A stretch of DNA of 64,000 nucleotides, from positions 1-64,000 of the forward strand of contig VCMS01000181.1 in NCBI GenBank assembly GCA_022539475.1, read 5' to 3'. Of this stretch, positions 53,485-63,913 are shown in pieces. The position numbers and the translations under genes were made by a program. The notes below the pieces were generated by a model. It saw nothing but the letters and a program-made list of their open reading frames with translations. It was not told the DNA's origin and ran no database searches. This DNA comes from Gracilaria domingensis. Taxonomy: Eukaryota > Rhodophyta > Florideophyceae > Gracilariales > Gracilariaceae. How positions within the stretch are numbered: the stretch's first letter is position 1; the number at the start of each line of letters is the position of its first letter.

Positions 53485-54597
53485 ATAAATGAATGACGAA
53501 GCATTAGCACCTACGATAGCCTCGTTTGCTTGCACAATGATACCAGAACGCTTCGAAACCATCCGAGAAGTTTCAATCAAATGATGACGCCTAATATTTG
53601 TTAGCTGCTCGATAAACTGTTCTCCGTCGGCACTAAGTATGTCACAAAACGCCTCTCTCCTAACAAAAAGTGCCATGGCAACTTCTTCAAGCCAAGCGAA
53701 GCATTACCAGCTCTTGCTCCAATTCCATTAACTGAAACTTCGACTTGTCTAGCGCCACTTTGAATAGCATTCAGACTGTTCGCAACTGCCAGGCCGAGGT
53801 CATTGTGTGCGTGAATAGAAAAGGTCACATCCTTTTCTTGGTTTGCTTGCTGACGTACGAAGTTGAACAAGGATGATATTTCTGATGGTAAAGATGTCCC
53901 GTATGTGTCTGGTATACTTATGGTTGTTGCTCCTGCTTGAATCGCACGGTCGATTATCTCAGCAAGCAAGTTTCGATCACTTCGAAACGCATCTGCTGCA
54001 GAAATTCACGTCAGCGCAAAGGCTTTTCGCATATCGAACTGCGCTTTCTGCCTTTCGTAGCAAGCTGCTTCCGTACCACTCAGACGGAGAGGTAGACTGC
54101 GGACGTGAAGTTGTCAGAAAAATATGAACGCGAGGAAACAGGGCATCCTGAATTGACTCATAAGATACTTGAATGTCCTTTTGATTCGCACGAGCAAGAG
54201 CACAAATTGAAGGTGGATTCTCTTGATTCCCTACTTCTCGTGATATTTGCGTCAGTGAACTAATATCGGATGAATACAGTGCTGGAAAGCCAGCTTCTAT
54301 GACATCGACACCGAGTAAGTATAATTGATGCGCAATTCTCAGTTTGTCTTCATGAGAGAATGACACACCCGTACTTAGGTCCCCATCAGGAAGGGTAGTG
54401 TCGAAGATTTTGATCCTGGATTGCTCCCTCACATCTTGTCTGGCAGGTGGTGACGCCTGGCAAGTGGGCGCATTCGAACCATTTGGTGTAGAACGGCAAA
54501 CTACAGGCGATGAAAAAGTCGTAGTGAGAGCTAGAGGTGTGGAGAACACCAGTGGCAGCTCGCGTGATAGACGTCGAGGTGCAGTCCACCTCTGCAT
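53485..54597 (-). pseudogene. Second 2-isopropylmalate synthase copy, decayed and 3'-truncated
   Basis: The ATG at 54597 starts a frame with a short Ser/Arg-rich leader and the synthase barrel (IKIFDTTLPDGD, GVDVIEAGFPALYSSD). It breaks by frameshift near 53995, resumes with [25 protein letters not shown] and [12 protein letters not shown], breaks again near 53690, and ends at IVGANA (53500) before the HESGIHQDG loop and the whole regulatory domain. The conserved catalytic Arg is Pro. It is clearly diverged from the complete copy, so the duplication is not recent. Confidence 0.9.
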
Positions 54598-55135
54598 CTT
54601 TGCTCGACTTCTCTTGGCGAGATGAGCTTTACGTGATTACAGGAGCAGCCCAAAACTCTAAATAGAAGGATGGACGCAGAAAATACTTGCAGAGGAGAGA
54701 ATAATATGCACCCCTCTGCTTCGTCAATGTCCTGTCTCAGACTGAGTCTCTCAGCCCTGTTTTGGCTTCTTCAAAACGGCTACGGTCATTCGTTCGTCTC
54801 CCACAGAGACTGTAGCAGTCTTCGATGAGAGGCTCTCTCATGCAGAGTTTGGCACTAGCAATCTAGCCTTTCGTCTTCACTAGAGTCGCGACCCCCACCA
54901 CCCTGAATATTGGGCGTCTCATCTTAGATCAAATCTCAATCGCGTCCGTGCGCTCGTCGCGCATGCAGAGCGACTCAATACCGCGCCGTGCCAAATCGTT
55001 TGGTCTCCCGTTTGCAAAGGCATCTGAGGCTTCAATGCACACAACCGTGCCATGCACCTGAAGAAGGTAGATTCGTGTCGAAACATCAACACCGATGCGA
55101 AACCATATCTACCGGTCTGTGGTACGAATGCGCAG
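54598..55135. other. Gap without a recognised gene
   Basis: Presumably upstream region of the second synthase copy and downstream flank of the MYND gene. No feature seen. Confidence 0.4.
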
Positions 55136-56257
55136 TCATAACGTTGATGCAAATTGGGGCAACAACGCCTTTCTCAAGCGTTCCATGGCACCTGGAATGC
55201 TCGTCAACATCCGGTTGCTGCTCCAGATTTCTTAATTGAGCATAATAAGTCCATACGATAAAATCTTGCGAGGCTTGAACAGTGCAGGGTTGACGATCTT
55301 TGCCTGGTGAGTAGAGTCAAGGTCATTGATGATTTCGAAATAGCGTTCAACGTGGCGCTCCTGCTCGGCCGCTCGAACTGCTGCACATTTATCACCCCAA
55401 AAGTAGCGCGCAACATTTTCCACACAATCGCCAAGCCGCCGCGCGCTCGTTGTGGTTCAAAACACAGACAGCCGCTGATAATTGGCTTCGTATTCTGCAA
55501 TGATTCGCAGCTTGACGATGCAAAGTGCCATGAGGAACGGTGTTCGTACAGAGCGAGGGTCCACCCCAGGGACGTTTGCAAACAGGTTAGCGTACCGATC
55601 GACACAGTCGTTCAACCAGTCATCGACCTTCACCGGAACATCTGCAGATCGTGCCTTCGAGGGAAGACACCACTTCCGAGTCCAATTAGTGATAAATGCC
55701 ACACAGCGATCTTCTTGGTTCAAACGCAGTAGAGTGAACGGAAGGCACCGGCTGGCGAGGGATTTGCCTTTAAAAGGGCGCGTCGCTTCGAGTCGATATT
55801 CAAGCACTTTCTGTAGTAGTGGTGCCACTCCGTAGTTGCGTGTCATGCGCTCTATCAGGTACGCCAACCTGAAGCGCAAGGAGAACGGGCGTACGATGGG
55901 AATCTTTTTGACGGCCTGTTGCTGCTGACTGCTCGACGGTTGCGGCACTTCACTCGATTGGTGCAATTGCTCGGTACACTCCAGTAGTTCCATCTGTAGA
56001 CTACGTAGCTTTCTGCACTCATCCTTGTGGTTGGGCAAGTCACGACGTTGACACGAGGCGTTGCAGTAATACACGAGCTCACATTGCGCGCACACAATAA
56101 GGCGGTGTTGTGGCACCTCCGAGCTCTTGCAGAGCTTGCAGCACCATGACGGCCGGACCTGTGGGTCGGGCTGGTCAAAAGAGATGGTGTAACAGCACGA
56201 CGATGAGGAAAGTTCTCCTTCAATGGTGGGCAACGGCGACTGAGGCGGAGACGACAT
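55136..56257 (-). pseudogene. MYND zinc-finger protein, copy 1 (two in-frame stops)
   Basis: The ATG at 56257 opens a frame with a Ser/Pro leader and a MYND finger (CCKLC, 13 residues, CAQCELVYYC, NASCQ, H-x3-C at 56140-56020), which in other proteins binds proline-rich peptides. A helical domain follows (about 55900-55140). The frame is stopped by TGA at 55457 and TAA at 55232 but continues in register as judged by the neighbouring paralogue, ending at TGA 55136. The two stops make a full-length product unlikely; the 267-residue truncated protein could still be made. Confidence 0.82.
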
Positions 56258-56619
56258 CTTCCAGAAATCGATACTCCTCTGTGACAACGGCGGCGTGGAG
56301 CTAAGGGAATTAAGGGATTAGGGGATTTACAGAATCTCGGAAGATTCGTCAACACACCTTTGGTACCTGTGGTAGAAAATGATCGTGCTCTCATATTGAG
56401 TTACAGCAAGTCACCACCAGGGACCTGACGCTTTTTCGCCTTTATAATCGCCAGCGCTGCCGTCCATCGCATCATCCGCAACCTTGGAACGCTCCTTATC
56501 TTCAGTTGAATGACAATTCGGGCAACATGAAGTAATGCGATGCAGCTTGTTGGCACATCAGTCAAACACCGCAGTGCGATACTAGTACCTGCACCCCTTT
56601 GAATAGACGGTTACATCAT
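56258..56619. other. Spacer between the two MYND paralogues
   Basis: Promoter and leader of copy 1 and 3' flank of copy 2. No distinct motif seen. Confidence 0.4.
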
Positions 56620-57611
56620 TCAAGAATATGGCGGTAACAGAGCCTTCTTCAAGCGCTCTATAGCGCCCGGAATGCGCGTCAACATCTGGTTACTGTTCCA
56701 GATCGTTTCATTGAGAGTGTTAGCGCGAAGTCTATTCGACATCACCTTACAACTCTTGAGCAGTTCAGGATTGATTATCAGTTCCAGATAGGTAGAGTCA
56801 GGAGACTTGATGATTTCCAGGTATCGCTCGACGTGACGCTCCTGCTCAGCCACGCGAGCCGCCTCCCTTTCATCACCCACCACGTAGTGCGCAATGTGTT
56901 GTACACAATCTCCAAGCCGTTGGCCGATGCTCGTGCGAAGAAACCAATCCATCCGCTCACATTTTGCTTCGTAGCGAGCAATGATTCGCAGCTTCACTAT
57001 GCACAGTGCGATCAAAAACGACGTACGTACGAAATTGAGGCGCGCCTGAGGGACGGTGTCGAACATGTTAGCATATCGATCTGCAAAAGTGTTCAAACAG
57101 TCATCCACCTTTAACGGTTCGTATGGAGGCTGTTCGGAAGGAAACTCTAACTCCTCGTCATTATTATCGTTACGTGTGCAGTTAGTAATGAACGCCACAC
57201 AGCGGTCCTCCTGGCCAAGGCGCAGTAGTGTGAAGGGAATGTACTGGCTGCGATCAAACCTGTCAACGTATAGGCGCAGCAGGTATAGACGATGTTCAAG
57301 AACCTTTTCCAGCAGTGGTGCCACCTCGTAGTTGCGAGTGATATGCTCCATCAGGCTCGCTAACCTACTTCGCACTTGATAAAAGCGCTTAATGCAGGGA
57401 TTAAGCCGGACGGTCCATTTCTCGAGATTGCTCGATGGAATCAGTGGCAACCTACCCCTCTGGTGCAATTTCTTGTCGCAATCGGATAGTTCTATCTGTA
57501 GACGCTGTAACTCATCACACTCGTCCTTGTGGTTGACCAAGTCACGAACCTGGCAGGAGACATTGCAGTAGTAGACCAACTTGCACCCTGAACAGACCGT
57601 GAGGGGAGATA
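56620..57611 (-). pseudogene. MYND zinc-finger protein, copy 2, 5'-truncated
   Basis: A long open frame carries the second half of a MYND finger (CSGCKLVYYCNVSCQ ... H-x3-C) and a helical domain matching copy 1 throughout (for example NYEVAPLLEKVLEHRL, LLRLGQEDRCVAFITN, AEQERHVERYLEII). The C-terminus is intact. At about 57611 homology stops and opposite-strand ankyrin sequence begins, removing the first CxxC and the start codon. It is the better preserved of the two bodies but lacks its 5' end. Confidence 0.85.
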
Positions 57612-58455
57612 GTTAACGAGCTGCTGCAGCGCGGCGCCGACGTGCACAGCTCAGACAACAAAGGTAGGAACGCGTTGCACTTGGAGGCCTGGAACGGACA
57701 CAGGGAGGTGGTTTGCGAGCTGCTGCAGCGCGGCGCCGACGTGCACAGCTCAGACAATGACGGTGAGAACTCGTTGCACCAGGCGGCCTGGAACGGACAC
57801 ACGGAGGTGGCTGCTGCATCGCGGCGCCGACGTGCACAGCTCGGACAATGACGGTGAGAACGCGTTGCACCAAGTGGCCTGGAACGGACACACGGAGGTG
57901 GTTAACGAACTGCTGCAGCGCGGCACCTACGTGCACAGCGCACGCTTCAATGGTCGGAAGGTGTTGCACTAGGCGACCAGGAACGGACACACGGAGGTCG
58001 TGTACGAGCTGCTGCAGCGCAACGCCGACTTGCACAGCTCAGACAATTACGGTCAGAACGCCTTGCATCACGCGGCCTCGCACGGACACATGAACGTTGC
58101 CATCGCACTGTTACATGCCGGTACTGCTATAGACGGCCAAACCAAAAAGGGCAGAACTGCGCTCCATCGTGCAGCACGCATGGGTCACATGCAGCTGGCC
58201 ACCATGCTCTGGCGTGCCGGCGCCGACCCGTTTCAGAGGGATTACTTGGTGCGCTCTGCGCGTGGGTCACTGAAGCACAAAGACAGACAGCTCTTCGACC
58301 AAATGCGCGCCGGACGCGTGAAGCAACCGACGCTGCCGCCTCTTCTTCCAGCCGTCATTGCTACTCCCGCTCCTACCCCCACTCCGTCCAAAGACGCTTT
58401 GAAGTCTGTACTACAAACGTCCATGGCGAGGCGGATCGCACGCGCGTGTCGCTAG
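57612..58455 (+). pseudogene. Ankyrin-repeat array, broken
   Basis: At least seven ankyrin repeats of 33 residues (ELLQRGADVHSSDN, G-x-NALHxAAWNGHTEVV) are visible. The first five are nearly identical at DNA level (about 99-base period), the last two (IDGQTKKGRTALHRAARMGH) are diverged. A frameshift near 57815 and a TAG at 57970 (where Gln is expected) break the frame. A Pro/Thr-rich tail follows. The 5' end is missing at the junction with MYND copy 2. Confidence 0.88.
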
Positions 58456-58610
58456 TGTTTGCCAACGTGAGCGAGGGCGACATCCTGCCGCGCGCCGAGC
58501 TGGACGAGCTGGCCGAGGCGGAGGAGCGCTTCTTTTTGGATGCAAAGCAGATCAGATACAACGCCGGCGACGTGGATGTGTTGGAACTCAAAGAAACCGC
58601 CCAAACATGA
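58398..58610 (+). pseudogene. Cytochrome b5 reductase-like C-terminal fragment
   Basis: In the frame after the ankyrin tail is VSLVFANVSEGDILPRAELDELA, split here as VSLVFANVSEGD and ILPRAELDELA, a pattern typical of the NAD-binding lobe of b5-reductase-type flavoproteins (VSLIFAN, DILLREELD). It ends at TGA 58608. Only about 70 residues remain. The last 64 bases recur at 52947. Confidence 0.6.
58534..58597 (+). repeat. Short dispersed repeat, copy 2
   Basis: Matches 52947-53015. It encodes DAKQIRYNAGDVDVLELKE here. Confidence 0.85.
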
Positions 58611-59254
58611 AGATCACAAACGTGGACACGTGTACAACAATCGACCTCCCTGGGTCCAGCAGTGTAAAGATATTGCGCAAAGCAGAAGCAGGCATGACCA
58701 TTTATTATTGTGCCATTTTAGAGAACGGAGGCACGAAAAACCGCTTCCAGCGCTACTGTAAGCTGTGCACCGCTTCTGCATAGCATGTGCTGCGTACACA
58801 ACTGCAGTTACGACTAACAGGTTTGTCTTGTAACGCCGACACTCTAAAGCGCTGCCTGCATCTACCGGACTAACCTAATGCCGGGGGAGGAGGGCCACGG
58901 CTGGTTCCGCTAGAACCGTGGGTGATCAAGCCACCGCAGCCCTGACCAGACATTCAGAAGTACGTCGCTGCCCCGCCGCACTTTTATACACCTTCGTAAG
59001 TAGTTTTGCTGCTGCATGCGGCAGCAATTCGCCCGCATACGGCGGCAATTCACGCGCACGCCCTAGAAAGTTCTAGAAGAACACGGAGCTGTGCCCTCGC
59101 CCTTTTTCTTTTCGTTGTCATCGTCGTCGTCGTCGTCATCATCGTCATCGCCCTTACTCTTGCCCTTTCCGTTCTTCTTTTCATCCTTGTCGTCGTCAGT
59201 ATCGTAATCATCATCGCCATTGTCGCCGTTCTTGCCGGCACTAATCTGTACTGG
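58611..59254. other. Gap with a (CGT)n microsatellite
   Basis: No gene supported. TCATCGTCGTCGTCGTCGTC and related repeats at 59114-59150 lie in the 3' flank of the secreted-protein gene. Confidence 0.5.
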
Positions 59255-59911
59255 TTACCTGGAACAACCTTCATCGCCAACGACAAATCGAACGAACACA
59301 GTGCGAGCCGCCTCCTTGTTGTTCTTGCCGGTGAGTGCCCAAATGAAAGAGGCCTTTGAGTCTATACTCGTCCAGTCGTTGTCGATCTTGTCGACGTCGT
59401 TCCAGTGACAAAAGTTGTGAGTGACACCGGTCTTCTTGTCGTGGTATACCTTGAAGTGGTCCCAGTGCTTTTTCTCCCACGTCGGCCAGCTCGCGAAGCC
59501 ACCACGGGTGCTGAAGCGGTCGACACCAGTGCGATAGGTCTTTCCGTCGTGGCTGATGGAGGCCATCAAGCCTGCCATTTTGGTGGGAGAGCCGGTTTTG
59601 GTGCATTCGAATGCGACGACATCATTGGTGTTGAGCGGGAGCTCAAGTTGCTTGGTGTTTGACTTAACCTTTTTCTTCTTGCCGTTGACATAGATCTTGA
59701 CCTTACCGCCGGCTATGGCAAACTTGATAATGGAATCAGAGGACTTTCCAGTGCGGGTCGATGTTTGTAGCGATGGCGCAAAAAGGGTTGGGCTGCCAGG
59801 AATGAGAGCTTGCGGGTTGGACCAGAATGCGCGGGCGTTTGCAGTGGTGAGGAGGGCAGCAGTGGCCACGAAGGAAATACAAACGGCACGGATGCGGATC
59901 TGGGTGTTCAT
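59255..59911 (-). CDS. Secreted protein of unknown function
   Basis: An intact frame of 218 codons from ATG 59911 (context CAACAATGAAC). Residues 1-27 are a signal peptide (basic start, ISFVATAALLTT core, ANARA cleavage region). The mature protein is basic, with a VKIYVNGKKKKVKS beta-hairpin-like segment and a Trp/His-rich C-terminal half (WPTWEKKHWDHFK, HNFCHWNDVD, SFIWALTG). Only two Cys are in the mature part. No lesion is seen, unlike its neighbours, and it has a TATA promoter. Extracellular or cell-wall role is likely; family not recognised. Confidence 0.85.
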   Translation of the reverse strand: MNTQIRIRAVCISFVATAALLTTANARAFWSNPQALIPGSPTLFAPSLQTSTRTGKSSDSIIKFAIAGGKVKIYVNGKKKKVKSNTKQLELPLNTNDVVAFECTKTGSPTKMAGLMASISHDGKTYRTGVDRFSTRGGFASWPTWEKKHWDHFKVYHDKKTGVTHNFCHWNDVDKIDNDWTSIDSKASFIWALTGKNNKEAARTVFVRFVVGDEGCSR

Positions 59912-60078
59912 TGTTGAGATGTAATGGAGTTAGTCTGATAAGAATAGAGAGGTAATGGAGAGGTTGCGACTAGAGCGCGTGGATATGACAGTGTCAAGAC
60001 GAAAGAATAGTTGGATACGGATTGCGAACTGATTGTTGTAGTGGATGGAAGAGAAGGAGAGAATGGACTTGATAGGGG

Positions 60079-60088
60079 CCTTTTATAG
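60079..60088 (-). promoter_or_regulatory. TATA box of the secreted-protein gene
   Basis: CTATAAAAGG on the minus strand, about 170 bases before the ATG, which gives a leader of roughly 140 bases. Confidence 0.6.
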
Positions 60089-61266
60089 TGGCCGGAGAGT
60101 CGTGGTGTGGATGCTCTCTCTTAAGCGCACTGATTGTTACATTCTGGTTCCGAGTTTCATGTTCTGTTGCGAATGGGAGTAGAACTGAAGCGACGCGACA
60201 TGATGAGTTTGAAATATCTTCTCTGTATACTGCTATGTGGTGGACGCATTTAACTGGATACAATACAAAAAGCCGGTTGTCATCTGTGCAACGAAATAGG
60301 GATGCAAATGTTGACTGTGAAACAGCCGAAGTGAACAGAATGACGGGGGAGTTCGCCCTCAAAGGAACGTTAATTATTTGGATTTGCTTCTATAAGATGT
60401 CGTTAATCGACAGTTCTCTCAGGCGTTTCTCTTCACACCGGACAGTATCATCAGCACGACTATTTTCTTGACAAGTAACCTCCTTATCGGCTGCCTACAA
60501 TGAGATCATGTTCGATATCGATGGATATTGCAAGGAGTGCGTAACAAATGAAATCTCCGCTGGATCGGAGAGATTCGATCGTGACAAGGATGTCATTAAT
60601 CCTGGCTCTTTCCGGACTGCTTGGATAGCTTTGGCTTATCTATGCAAAGACGCAGAACGAAAAACTTGAGCTGGGGAAAGGGATGGTGTGTCATTATCTG
60701 AGGCAGAGAGACGTTTGCTTAATATGTGCTTGGAAGTAGAATAGCGCTGAAGTCACGCACGGAGTAAGTTTCTTCGTTTTTTTCATTTCCCTCAAAGTTT
60801 TCTTCTTTCTTGTTTTAGAAAGAATGGACCGTTTCCTCTTTCCCATAAATCCCCGTGGACAAAGATGGAACGGTAGAGGACTGACCAAAATTTTCATCAA
60901 GTTCTGTTTTCGTTGTGCAGAGTAACGACGAGATTCAGTATCCATATGTACAAAACATCATGTAATGATCTACCCTGCCGATTTTCGTGCGTGCTGCGAA
61001 CACCTGATGCAAGCACTAAATAATCCAGGGTTCTGGAGAACATGCGAAACTTCAGCACTTAGTTATCCAAAGCCTCACGCCATCATCTGGAACTGTAAGT
61101 TAATCGGGACAAGAAGGCGAAGCGAACCAGAAGGCCGAAGCTGGATTAAATATACCGAACTCCTCAATTTTATCTATTCATATGCTCCTTGCTGATCCTA
61201 CTTCTTTATCTAGATACAAGTTTGCTTCCATCAAGCCACAAGCCTTTGATTTTCTTCGTTGAGTGA
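60089..61266. other. Gap between secreted-protein and transferase genes
   Basis: Short frames only. Upstream exons of the transferase gene may be hidden here, but none is convincing. Confidence 0.4.
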
Positions 61267-61938
61267 CATTCCAATCGACGCTCATCCGGTACCGAAACCT
61301 TTCACGAATCCAAGAGCTCAGTTCAACCCGAACTCTTTGAGATTGAATTATTTACGGCTCCAAAGCCGTTCGTAGGCGAAGACCGGGAAGTAAACCTACG
61401 AGCAATCAGATCATGGCAAAGACTGACCCCTAGACCTAAAATCACTCTTCTCGGACTAGAAGTAGGATATGAAGAAGTTGCTGCTGAGTATGGCCTCAAT
61501 GTAAGGTCGGATGTAGACAAGAATTTTCTTGGGGCCCCGCTCTTCAATTCTATGTTTCATATTGCTAATTCTTCGAAAGCCGAAGTAGCTGTGATAATCA
61601 ATGGGCACATTATCCTGATGAATGACTTCATTTCAACAATGCCGAAAGTCAAGTCAAGTTTCGAGAATTACCTTATGATCAGTGCCCGATACGATTTGGA
61701 GAGACTACCCCTTGATATTAACGAAGCACATAAGGATTACGAAAGCAAGTTGCGGCAATATGTCATGAACCATGGAAGACTTCATACATACGGAGGAATG
61801 GACTTGTGGGCCTGGAATCCAGACGGCCCTCCGTTGTTTGACGGGCATATGCCTCCATTTATCTTCGGTGGTGGAAAGTATGACAATTGGTTAACGCATG
61901 AAACCATTGTAGCTGGTCTGACTCTCACTACGCCATGA
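61267..61938 (+). CDS. Nucleotide-diphospho-sugar-transferase-like protein, N-terminus unresolved
   Basis: The open frame after a TGA at 61264 gives 224 residues without an initiating ATG before the conserved region. It has the pattern of a GT-A-fold family seen in algae, fungi and plants: FTAPKPF-GEDREVNLRAIRSW near the start, GLEVGYEEVA, GAPLFNSMF, a VAVIINGHIILMNDF strand in the place of the metal/sugar-binding motif, ISARYDL, GRLHTYGGMDLWAW, MPPFIFGGGKYDNW. In this family the NADIIL motif has an Asp; here it reads NGHIIL, so activity is doubtful. An upstream exon or 5' truncation is needed. Its stop overlaps the putative next ATG (ATGA). Confidence 0.55.
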   Translation, partial: HSNRRSSGTETFHESKSSVQPELFEIELFTAPKPFVGEDREVNLRAIRSWQRLTPRPKITLLGLEVGYEEVAAEYGLNVRSDVDKNFLGAPLFNSMFHIANSSKAEVAVIINGHIILMNDFISTMPKVKSSFENYLMISARYDLERLPLDINEAHKDYESKLRQYVMNHGRLHTYGGMDLWAWNPDGPPLFDGHMPPFIFGGGKYDNWLTHETIVAGLTLTTP

Positions 61939-63913
61939 ACTTCGGCTGCGGACCTAACGGAAATGGCTCCTTTCAGAACCCCAACTTTGGCGCCTTTTCC
62001 CAGTCGACTCAAATGCCATTCCCGGGCATGCCGATGTTCCCCATGGCCTCCGTGCATCCGATGCAGTCCATGCATCCGTCAATGATGCCCACCGCTCAGA
62101 ATGCGTACCCCCGGACAGGGTCCGCTCGCAGATCGTCCTGTTACGCGCGGCGCTAACGGTCTTTACGAAGCGCCTGAGCCAGAGGGACCCGAGCAGCATC
62201 CAGCCAATCAGCACATGGCTCTCAATCCCGGCGAGGTTTCAAAGTACATGGAGTATTGGGGACAGGCTTGTGACGGCGCGTATACTATAAGTGGTTCTGA
62301 TGCGGTGCCGTTTCTTTCCAGGGCTGCCAAGGTTTCCAAGGGACAGCTGAGAAAGGTTTGGGACATTGCAGATCATAGAAAAGAAGGAAAACTTGATCAG
62401 AATCAATTCTTCATTGCGCTGCGATTGATTGCATTGGCTCAACGAGGCGCCGCCCTGTTCGAAGCTGGGCTCAGAAATTTCCGCGGAATCCAGCTTATTC
62501 CTAGCATTGCTCCTCCTCCGGTCAAGGAACAGCCCGTTGCGCAGCACCCCATGTCTCCAACTACTCAGCAGAAACGTAACCCAACATTCTCATGGACGGC
62601 GCCCAAACAAATAGTTCACCGATACGATTCGTTCTTTCATCAACTGGATGACCGCAAACTTGGAATGATTGACGGTAAACAGGGCGTCACATTTTTCGGA
62701 AAGAGTTGTCTTCCTCGATCGACGTTGAAGCTAATATGGCAACTGGCAGACGTGACCAAGGACGGAAAGCTTTCCCTAGACGAGTTTCGCGCCGCAATGC
62801 ACATGGTCACTAACATTCGTAACAAAAGACTGTCTGTGGAGACTCTGCCCACCGTTTTGGATCCGTCAGGACCGAACTGGTTCAGAGTTGAAGGAGAGCA
62901 ACAGCTATCAATGCTCATGGCGCCAAACGCACAACATGCATCCCCGCTAGCTCCGAACCCTGTACATTCTCACCCATCCCCTTCTACACAGATTCCTGCC
63001 ATACCACAACTTTCGCCAACGGCCCATACCGTGCAAAGACCAGGTCATAGGAGACAGCCTTCGTCTTCTGGATCACGTACTCCTGGAAGAGTGGCGCCAC
63101 CTGCTGCGGCAATATCGCTTCAACCTCATTTGGCGTCTAATCTCCCATCGCAACATGCGATATTACCACCGCCACCCCAACAAGCAATCATATCTTCTCC
63201 ACCCCCGCCACCCGCTGTGCAACAGAATGACGTACAAGAACAGATCCGCGAGGCTCTTTGAAAGAAGAGACAAGAGTTTGAGCGTACGAGACGCGAAATG
63301 GAAGAAATGAGGGCAGAGATGGAGAAGCTACGCCTCGAGAAAGAGGCGTTGACGAAGAAGTCGTCTGCGCACAGCACGGCGAATCGCCCATCTTCCCACT
63401 CGAGGCAACCGTCATCCTCCTCTATACCGCTCTCGTCTCAGCATTCTGGATACGGAGGGAGCCGGAAGCCGGCGGCGACGCAACCAGTACCTGATTTGCT
63501 AAGTGGTGCTCACGCTCCAGCTCCAGTTTTACGTTCTCCGCTAAAATCACCTGAGAAGTCATTGGCCAGTTTTAAGACCTCCCCCGCCATGCACGCCAGA
63601 AACGTGGCGGCTGTCGGTCAAATATCGCCCTTGAAGCTCTTAATTACGCCAGATCGCAACAAGCCTATAGATCTTGGACTTGATGATGATGATATATGGG
63701 ATCAACCTTCACCTAAATCGAGTGCCCTACCGGGCCCTTCAAAACTAGTCAAAAGACAGTGTATCGTCTGACGACGATGACGAAGACTTCTGGGGTGCTG
63801 TGGGAATGGGTAAGAAACCCACACTAGGTCCAGCGGGAGGTAGTGGCCCCGGAGCAGGAGGCGGCACGGGAAAAGGTTTTGAGGGATCGGAGCTCGATGA
63901 CTGGGCCTTCTAG
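61935..63913 (+). pseudogene. Two-EH-domain endocytic adaptor (EPS15/Pan1-like), broken
   Basis: Read across frames the protein has a Met/Pro/Asn-rich N-terminus, EH domain 1 (62230-62480: KLDQNQFFIALRLIA), a linker, EH domain 2 (62610-62830: LIWQLADVTKDGKLSLDEFRAAMH with an EF-hand-like loop), a Pro-rich stretch, a coiled coil (63260-63350) and an acidic DDDDEDFWG plus DDWAF end. EH domains bind NPF peptides in clathrin-mediated endocytosis. Breaks are a frameshift near 62120, a TGA at 63259 in the coiled coil where Arg fits, and a frameshift near 63745. Domain order is otherwise complete. Confidence 0.88.

Noticed and set aside
58880..58925. GGTTC-CGCTA-GAACC hairpin as an RNA gene or terminator
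   Set aside because: Short stem with uneven flanks and no context; likely chance.
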